Notes under the pieces: generated by a model
Seen by the model: only the letters and a program-made list of their open reading frames with translations
Database searches by the model: none
Told to the model about the DNA's origin: nothing
NCBI GenBank assembly: GCA_900552855.1
Contig: USBG01000021.1
Coordinates: 1-18,819 of the forward strand
Direction of reading: 5' to 3'
Source: an uncultured Phascolarctobacterium sp.
Lineage (GTDB): Bacteria > Bacillota > Negativicutes > Acidaminococcales > Acidaminococcaceae
DNA length: 18,819 nucleotides
Translations under genes and position numbers: made by a program
In this document: piece after piece, positions 13,903 through 18,819 of the stretch
Layout: every line of letters starts with the position of its first letter
How positions within the stretch are numbered: position 1 is the stretch's first letter

Positions 13903-14976
13903 ATGAAAAGAGCTTATAACTTTAACGCCGGACCCTCTGCCATACCTTTAGAAGTGCTTGAAGAGGCACAGGCTGAATTTATTAATTATGCCAATACTGG
14001 CATGGGTATTATTGAAATGAGTCATCGTTCCAAGGAATATGATGCTCTTCACCAAGAAACAAAGGCATTACTCAAAGAGCTGATGGAAATACCTGATAAT
14101 TATGAGATTATGTTTATCCAAGGTGGCGGCAGCACCCAGTTTCTCATGACTGCTGCTAACTTTTTAAACAAGAAATATGCTGCCTACGTTAATACTGGTG
14201 TATGGGCAAGGAAGGCTATGGCTGAAGCAAAATATTTTGGTGAAGCATATGAAGCAGCCAGCAGCGCTGATAAAAATCACAGCTATATTCCTCAAAGCTT
14301 TAATATTAAGCCCGATACAGCCTATGTACACCTAACAGCTAACAATACCATCTACGGTACGGAATACAAAAAATTCCCCAAATTTGATATACCAATCATC
14401 TGCGATATGTCCAGTGACATCCTTTCTCGCAAGGTAAACGTAGCTGATTTTGACTTAATCTATGCAGGCGCACAAAAAAACCTTGGACCTGCAGGTGTAG
14501 TTATTGTCATCGCCAAGAAGGAATTCTTGGCTACTGCCAACAAGGAGCTGCCAACCATGCTGCGCTATTCAACCTTTGCTGATAACGATTCTCTTTATAA
14601 TACGCCACCTGTCTTCTGCATCTATATGGTTAATAAAACACTAAAATGGATTAAAGCTCAGGGCGGTGTAGATGCTATAGCAAAGAATAATGAAGCCAAG
14701 GCTAAGGTAATCTATGATGTAATAGATAACAGCAATGGTTTTTATAAGGGACACGCTCAAAAGGAATATCGCAGCCTAATGAACATAACCTTTAACCTAG
14801 CAACACCCGAAATGGAAAAGGATTTTGTTGCTAAAGGAAAAGCAGCGGGCTTTGTAGGTATTGGTGGTCATCGTCTAGTAGGCGGCTGCAGAGCATCCAC
14901 CTATAACGCAGTTCCAATGGTGGCCTGCCTAGCACTGGCTGAATTTATGAAGCAATATCAAAAGGATAATCAATAA
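13903..14976 (+). CDS. serC: Phosphoserine aminotransferase
   Basis: Converts 3-phosphohydroxypyruvate and glutamate to O-phosphoserine and 2-oxoglutarate, the second step of serine synthesis, in the cytoplasm with pyridoxal phosphate. The 357-residue length is standard. Typical motifs are the start YNFNAGPSAIPLEVLEEA, EMSHRSKEY, the cofactor phosphate-binding GGGSTQ (74-79), and the Schiff-base lysine K192 in YAGAQKNLGPAG. The C-terminal GIGGHRLVGGCRASTYNA is the family's substrate-phosphate-binding end. AAGGAG precedes the ATG at good spacing. First gene after the T-box leader, so its transcription should rise when tRNA-Ser is uncharged. serA follows after 31 bases. Confidence 0.96.
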   Translation: MKRAYNFNAGPSAIPLEVLEEAQAEFINYANTGMGIIEMSHRSKEYDALHQETKALLKELMEIPDNYEIMFIQGGGSTQFLMTAANFLNKKYAAYVNTGVWARKAMAEAKYFGEAYEAASSADKNHSYIPQSFNIKPDTAYVHLTANNTIYGTEYKKFPKFDIPIICDMSSDILSRKVNVADFDLIYAGAQKNLGPAGVVIVIAKKEFLATANKELPTMLRYSTFADNDSLYNTPPVFCIYMVNKTLKWIKAQGGVDAIAKNNEAKAKVIYDVIDNSNGFYKGHAQKEYRSLMNITFNLATPEMEKDFVAKGKAAGFVGIGGHRLVGGCRASTYNAVPMVACLALAEFMKQYQKDNQ

Positions 14977-15007
14977 GAAAAATACCTAATTCAAGGAGGA
15001 AATAAAA

Positions 15008-16594
15008 ATGAAGATTTTTGTAAGCAATGATGTAAGTGAAAAAGGCGTGGCTCTGCTCCGTGAGCATTTTGATGTAGACGTACAACCTAATATGCAGCCC
15101 GAGGAGCTGAAAAAAATTATTGGCCAATATGATGGTCTAGTAACCCGTAGTCTGACAAAGGTTACTAAAGAGGTTATTGATGCAGCAGATAATCTTAAAG
15201 TTATTGGTCGTGCAGGCGTAGGCGTTGACAATATTGATGTAGCTGCAGCAACAGCTCGTGGTATTGTTGTGCTCAACACCCCTGAAGGCAACACAATTGC
15301 CGCAACCGAGCATACCATTGCTATGATTATGGCTATGACTCGCCACATTCCTCAAGCCCACCAATCCCTGCAGGAGGGCAAGTGGGACAGAAAAAGCTTT
15401 GATGGCATCCAGGTTCAAGGTAAAACCCTGGGAATCATTGGCGTAGGACGTATCGGTAGTCGTGTTGCTAAGCGTATGCAGGCTATGGAAATGACTACTA
15501 TCGGCTACGACCCTTATATTACCGAAGAGCGTGCTCGTCAGATTGGTGTTGAGCTAGTAGACTTTGATACACTTTTGGCAAAATCTGACTATATCACCAT
15601 TCATACTCCGTTAACGAAAGAAACAGAAAACATGATTAATGCTGAAGCCATTGCTAAAATGAAGGATGGCGTGCGCTTTGCCAATATTGCCCGTGGCGGC
15701 TGCATGGATATGCAGGCTGTGGCTGATGCTGTTAAATCTGGAAAAATTGCAGGTGCAGCTATTGATGTTTATCCCTTCGAGCCTTTGACTAAAGAAAATA
15801 ATCCCTTCCACGGTCTCTTCAATGTTGTACAAACTCCCCATCTTGGTGCCTCCACTGTAGAAGCACAAATTGGTGTTGCTGTTGATGTTGCTTATGGCGT
15901 AATTGACGCCTTAGAGGGACGCCCTGTTATGACTGCTGTAAATATGGCTCCTATTCCTAAAAATGTTGCGGATATTATTCATCCCTACTTTGGCCTAGCT
16001 GAGCGTATGGGTACTGTTGGTATTTACCTTGCAGAAGGTCCTATTAAGGCCGTTGAAGTAGAATATACAGGTGAACTGGCTAACACAGAGGTTCAAGCTC
16101 TGACTACAGCCTTCCTTAAAGGCCTTTTGAACCCCATCCTCCAAGAAAGTGTCAACTTTGTTAATGCTCCTAACATTGCTAAAAAACGCCATCTTGATGT
16201 TAAGGAAATCAAATCCCATAAGACCGGCTACTTTACTACCTCTATTACTGCTAAAATTGTCACCAGCAAAGGTGAGCATACTCTGGTAGGTACTTTGTTT
16301 GATGGCAAAGAGCCTAAAATTGTTCAGATTGATAAATTCAGAGTGGATTTTACACCAGAAGGCTATATGCTTTTTGCACCGCATACCGATAAGCCTAATA
16401 TGATTGGTCAAATTGCCACTATTCTTGGTAATGCAGGTATCAATATCAATGGCATGCAGGTTGGCAGCACACCTGTAAAGGGAACCAACATCATGGCTAT
16501 TGCAGTTGGTAATGATATTCCTAATGACATTATGCTACAGCTTCGTGGCATTGAAGGCATTTTAGACGTAAAGCTGATTAACTGCGAATGCTAA
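15008..16594 (+). CDS. serA: D-3-phosphoglycerate dehydrogenase (long form with ACT domain)
   Basis: Oxidises 3-phosphoglycerate to 3-phosphohydroxypyruvate with NAD+, the committed step of serine synthesis. The 528-residue length fits the long form: substrate-binding domain, inserted Rossmann domain with GVGRIG (145-150), an intervening domain (~320-450) and a C-terminal ACT domain (~455-528, HTDKPNMIGQIATILGNAGI). The catalytic set is present: R229 (NIARGG), E258 (PFEPL) and H278 (TPHLGAST). An ACT domain commonly means feedback inhibition by serine, which would add enzyme-level control to the T-box; that is inferred. AGGAGG sits eight bases before the ATG. Order serC then serA is reversed from the pathway order, as in many Bacillota. 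Together with the next gene it forms a three-gene operon. Confidence 0.97.
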   Translation: MKIFVSNDVSEKGVALLREHFDVDVQPNMQPEELKKIIGQYDGLVTRSLTKVTKEVIDAADNLKVIGRAGVGVDNIDVAAATARGIVVLNTPEGNTIAATEHTIAMIMAMTRHIPQAHQSLQEGKWDRKSFDGIQVQGKTLGIIGVGRIGSRVAKRMQAMEMTTIGYDPYITEERARQIGVELVDFDTLLAKSDYITIHTPLTKETENMINAEAIAKMKDGVRFANIARGGCMDMQAVADAVKSGKIAGAAIDVYPFEPLTKENNPFHGLFNVVQTPHLGASTVEAQIGVAVDVAYGVIDALEGRPVMTAVNMAPIPKNVADIIHPYFGLAERMGTVGIYLAEGPIKAVEVEYTGELANTEVQALTTAFLKGLLNPILQESVNFVNAPNIAKKRHLDVKEIKSHKTGYFTTSITAKIVTSKGEHTLVGTLFDGKEPKIVQIDKFRVDFTPEGYMLFAPHTDKPNMIGQIATILGNAGININGMQVGSTPVKGTNIMAIAVGNDIPNDIMLQLRGIEGILDVKLINCEC

Positions 16595-16613
16595 TTTGAT
16601 AAAGGAAGAAGTT

Positions 16614-17255
16614 ATGACTAGAATAATTTTAGTCCGCCACGGCGAAACAACCTGGAATATAGAAGGGCGCTATCAAGGACAGGAGGATACCCCCTTAAGC
16701 GAACGAGGATTAAAGCAAGGCACAATGCTAGCTGAAGGCCTGCGCAATATCCATATTGACCGTTGTATATCCAGTCCCTTGAAGCGCAGCTTCAAAACCT
16801 GCCAGCTCTGCGCAAAGCTGCACAATCTGCCTGTCGCCACTGATGACCGCCTGCTAGAAATAAATCACGGCTCCTGGGAAGGCATCTTAGCGCCTGAAAT
16901 TGCAGCCGAATATCCTGAGGAATTCAACCTATGGCACACCAAGCCTCATCTTGTGCAAATGCCTGACGGTGGAGAAAATCTTGAGGACGTACGCAAGCGT
17001 GTACGCTCCGCATTTGATGAATATGCCCAAAAATATCCTAATGAAACCATTCTTGTTGCAGCACATGATGCTGTAAATAAAGCTATTATCTGTGACTTAA
17101 TGGGTATGGGAATGGAGCACTTTTGGCAAATCAAGCAGGATAACACCTGCATTAACGTACTTGAATGTAACAATGGAGTATGGCGTCTTGTTCTCTTAAA
17201 CTCTACAAATCATTTAGGCTTCCTTTTCAGTGGAATTGAACAGGAAGGACTATAA
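16614..17255 (+). CDS. Histidine phosphatase family protein, candidate phosphoserine phosphatase
   Basis: This 213-residue cytoplasmic enzyme belongs to the phosphoglycerate-mutase-like histidine phosphatases. It has the phosphorylated histidine H9 in LVRHGETTWN, the conserved RYQGQEDTPLSERG, SSPLKRSFKTC arginine, E82 in LLEINHGSWEG, and the second histidine H151 in VAAHDAVNKAI. The length and the missing insertions argue against a cofactor-dependent glycolytic mutase, which is about 230-250 residues. The frame can be opened at a TTG at 16596, just after serA, but AAGGAAG fits the ATG at 16614. It follows serA by 19 bases in a T-box-controlled serine operon that lacks a HAD-type serB. The metal-independent phosphoserine phosphatase known from Hydrogenobacter and cyanobacteria is of this same family. 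Hence last-step phosphatase is the best inference; alpha-ribazole phosphatase or a general sugar phosphatase are alternatives. Confidence 0.9.
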   Translation: MTRIILVRHGETTWNIEGRYQGQEDTPLSERGLKQGTMLAEGLRNIHIDRCISSPLKRSFKTCQLCAKLHNLPVATDDRLLEINHGSWEGILAPEIAAEYPEEFNLWHTKPHLVQMPDGGENLEDVRKRVRSAFDEYAQKYPNETILVAAHDAVNKAIICDLMGMGMEHFWQIKQDNTCINVLECNNGVWRLVLLNSTNHLGFLFSGIEQEGL

Positions 17256-17265
17256 AAACAAAAAT

Positions 17266-17316
17266 AAAGCTGTATCTGTACACATCATAATGATGCAATT
17301 CAGATACAGCTTTTTT
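17266..17316 (+). terminator. Rho-independent terminator of the serine operon
   Basis: A 13-bp repeat AAAGCTGTATCTG / CAGATACAGCTTT (17266-17278, 17301-17313), with ATCAT/ATGAT pairing inside the loop, runs into TTTTTT (17311-17316), ten bases after the stop. Confidence 0.9.
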
Positions 17317-17447
17317 AATTATTCAGTAATGTTTACAAAGTTAAAACCACATAACACTTGCGGTACTTCTTATCTCATTTACCATAAATGCAAGTAAAGA
17401 GCTATAATGTGACTGAAGAAATCATCTCTAGTGCCAGTCATTAAAAT

Positions 17448-17819
17448 TTACTTGAATACACAATCATACACCTCGGCCCCAAGATACATCAAAATAGCAA
17501 ATATTATTATATAAATATCCCTAATAGTACCTTCTTTAGTATCAGAATTTTTGTATCCTAGATAGAAAATATAGCCTACAAGTATTGTTCCGTATATCAT
17601 TAAAATATTAGTCAGTGTATTTTGCAAACCTACATAAAGACTACTAATTTCTAAGTAGCTAATTAATATCTGAAGCACTGACATCGGTATTAAAAAAACT
17701 AGTATTCTATTTCTAGGAGATAGAATTTCTTGACTATAATCTATTCCCTTCCATAAGAATAAAATCAGACTAACAATACCAAGTAATAACCAAGATTCTG
17801 AAGAAACCCATGTGTACAT
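17448..17819 (-). CDS. Small four-helix membrane protein of unknown function (A)
   Basis: This 123-residue protein is mostly hydrophobic, with about four predicted transmembrane helices (near residues 8-24, 38-58, 65-87 and 103-119). A charged loop NSDTKEGTIRD lies between helices 3 and 4. There is no signal peptide, cysteine motif or catalytic motif. AAAGGA stands about nine bases before the ATG. It lies downstream of membrane protein B, in the same direction after 110 bases, and shares its size and topology. No clear terminator was seen after it, only a weak CAGTCA repeat near 17410-17440. Codon use is AT-rich compared with the serine operon. Confidence 0.72.
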   Translation of the reverse strand: MYTWVSSESWLLLGIVSLILFLWKGIDYSQEILSPRNRILVFLIPMSVLQILISYLEISSLYVGLQNTLTNILMIYGTILVGYIFYLGYKNSDTKEGTIRDIYIIIFAILMYLGAEVYDCVFK

Positions 17820-17929
17820 ACTTATTCATCCTTTCAATGTACGCTAATATCAAATTAGCAGTTTTTATTTGTTTTTGCTAATGCTCTCAAAGCAACACCT
17901 ACTCAAATTATTATTTTTCACAAACAATC

Positions 17930-18286
17930 TTAATTGTATATCCAAAATGCAAATATAATAAACAACACAACATAAAAATACTTCAATGTATTCTTCATCA
18001 TTTCACGTTTGCTTATTTCCTGTTTTTTGTAATCACAATAATCTTCTAAATACATTGTAGTCATAAACCCTATTACCACAGCTGGCAATATAAATTTGTT
18101 AACAAAATAATATTCTGTAAATAAATGTATAAACATATAATCCATAGCCAAGTACATAATTAATATTATATGGATTATACCCAGTCTTCTAAATATGCTT
18201 TTATTTTTATAAAAATACTGTATAGCAGTCACTATACCAATCAAGAAAATTATTACCCATGTCATAGGTTGAAACAAATTTTCCAT
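17930..18286 (-). CDS. Small four-helix membrane protein of unknown function (B)
   Basis: This 118-residue protein has about four transmembrane helices (near 8-24, 35-54, 63-80 and 101-117). A strongly charged loop DYCDYKKQEISKREMMKN sits between helices 3 and 4. GGAGG lies six bases before the ATG, and a near-consensus promoter lies upstream at 18350-18378. Helix spacing and the position of the charged loop parallel protein A, so the two may be diverged paralogues; residue identity by eye is low. I do not recognise a family. Both could be partners in one membrane complex, but nothing in the window says what it does. Confidence 0.75.
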   Translation of the reverse strand: MENLFQPMTWVIIFLIGIVTAIQYFYKNKSIFRRLGIIHIILIMYLAMDYMFIHLFTEYYFVNKFILPAVVIGFMTTMYLEDYCDYKKQEISKREMMKNTLKYFYVVLFIIFAFWIYN

Positions 18287-18349
18287 ATCTATCCTCCATT
18301 CTCAGACAATAAAAAAACTTCCAAACTGCTGCTTTGATACTGCATTGAT

Positions 18350-18378
18350 ATCATAAACTGATTACAATACTAGTACAA
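18350..18378 (-). promoter_or_regulatory. Promoter of the small membrane protein genes
   Basis: On the minus strand TTGTAC (18373-18378), exactly 17 bases, then TATGAT (18350-18355), 64 bases upstream of the start codon of membrane protein B. Confidence 0.6.
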
Positions 18379-18517
18379 TGTCTTTTCCGCACGTTTAGAA
18401 GCTTGTTCCGGTTCAGATTAGGTAATATTGGCTGTTTTCAAACATTGCTATGTCAAGCTACAAACTAGCTATCACCACTCTACATATGGAAACCCTATCA
18501 CAAGTAAGAAAAATATA

Positions 18518-18598
18518 TCACATTCTCATATTTGCAATAACTAAGTAATAGCCCAAATTACGTTCACCTACATATCTTGATACATAAGTACCAGCCAT
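18518..18598 (-). CDS. Possible 26-residue small ORF
   Basis: An ATG at 18596-18598 opens MAGTYVSRYVGERNLGYYLVIANMRM and ends in TGA. Composition is protein-like and a good promoter lies just upstream (18637-18665). However, the nearest purine-rich site (AAGGA) is about 17 bases from the ATG, too far for normal initiation. It could be a small protein, the remnant of a larger gene, or chance. Confidence 0.25.
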   Translation of the reverse strand: MAGTYVSRYVGERNLGYYLVIANMRM

Positions 18599-18636
18599 AA
18601 AATATTACTAAAGCATCCTTATTCTATTCTAAAATC

Positions 18637-18665
18637 ATTATATCCTAGTTAAATAAAAAAGTAAA
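18637..18665 (-). promoter_or_regulatory. Minus-strand promoter upstream of the small ORF
   Basis: TTTACT (18660-18665), 17 bases, TATAAT (18637-18642). In DNA this AT-rich such matches arise by chance fairly often. Confidence 0.4.
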
Positions 18666-18687
18666 TAAACTGTTTTAACATAAAAAT

Positions 18688-18731
18688 AGTACAACGTCTT
18701 TCTAGAAAAATTAGAAAAACGTTGCACTTTT
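18688..18731. terminator. Long hairpin, possible bidirectional terminator
   Basis: Arms at 18688-18704 and 18712-18728 pair over 17 positions with two mismatches and a 7-base loop. TTTT follows on the plus strand, and five T residues follow on the minus strand (from the A run 18682-18686). It may end a minus-strand gene lying beyond the right edge. Confidence 0.6.
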
Positions 18732-18819
18732 GTGTTATAGGTAAAATATGTAAAACATATATTTTGCAAGATGTGTTAAAACAACGACCTTCTAAAATAT
18801 CACAATTATTTTAACCCAG

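Larger units (their letters stand above)
18287..18819. other. AT-rich right-end region without a clear gene
   Basis: In these 533 bases I see a minus-strand promoter at 18350-18378, a possible 26-codon ORF with a promoter (18518-18665), and a long hairpin (18688-18731). The last ~90 bases are AT-rich with small inverted repeats. An open minus-strand frame crosses the hairpin but lacks any start signal and is probably chance. Confidence 0.5.

Noticed and set aside
15995..16411. A 138-codon minus-strand open frame
   Set aside because: It is antisense to the serA C-terminal half and reflects the codon bias of that gene.
18732..18819. Open minus-strand frame entering near the right edge and crossing the long hairpin
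   Set aside because: It has no start signal, poor composition and crosses a terminator-like hairpin; it opens just after a stop near the edge, so it is probably chance in AT-rich DNA.

Overview
The window looks like a chromosomal segment of a low-GC, anaerobic member of the Bacillota, probably Negativicutes or Clostridia. The reasons are the AT-rich intergenic DNA, strong AGGAGG-type ribosome binding sites, Rho-independent terminators after most genes, a T-box riboswitch, and 2-hydroxyacyl-CoA-dehydratase-type activase genes typical of amino-acid-fermenting anaerobes. The genus is inference. No transposase, phage gene, CRISPR array, tRNA or rRNA was seen.

Layout. Bases 1-127 hold the 3' end of an unrecognised plus-strand gene with a strong terminator. 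On the minus strand, 352-1959 is a Na+/phosphate cotransporter with a PhoU-like tail. 2331-2570 is a tiny thioredoxin-fold protein that contains no cysteine. 2715-4964 is a three-gene polar amino-acid ABC transporter operon: lipoprotein, permease, ATPase. Its promoter diverges from a single-domain cupin gene (5157-5510), and a 19-bp palindrome lies between the two promoters.

Region 5827-10894 is the most unusual. A TetR-family regulator is preceded by a perfect 22-bp palindrome at its own transcription start. It is followed by a two-gene cassette. The first gene (979 aa) fuses two activase (BadF/BcrA-type ATPase) domains to a cysteine-rich DUF2229-type region. The second (412 aa) encodes the matching dehydratase-like component. 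Together they form a candidate ATP-driven, low-potential electron-transfer enzyme of unknown substrate.

Bases 11007-11711 encode an unrecognised exported protein. 11950-13278 (minus) is a neurotransmitter:sodium symporter-family transporter with a probable TTG start. Divergent from it is a serine biosynthesis operon, serC-serA plus a histidine-phosphatase gene. It is headed by a T-box leader whose stem I presents a UCC (Ser) specifier. The leader carries two consecutive antiterminator/terminator modules behind that one stem I. The phosphatase is a good candidate for the missing phosphoserine phosphatase step, which would complete the pathway from 3-phosphoglycerate to serine.

The right end (17317-18819) is AT-rich. 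It has two small four-helix membrane proteins of unknown function on the minus strand, a promoter for them, a possible 26-codon ORF with its own promoter, and a long hairpin.
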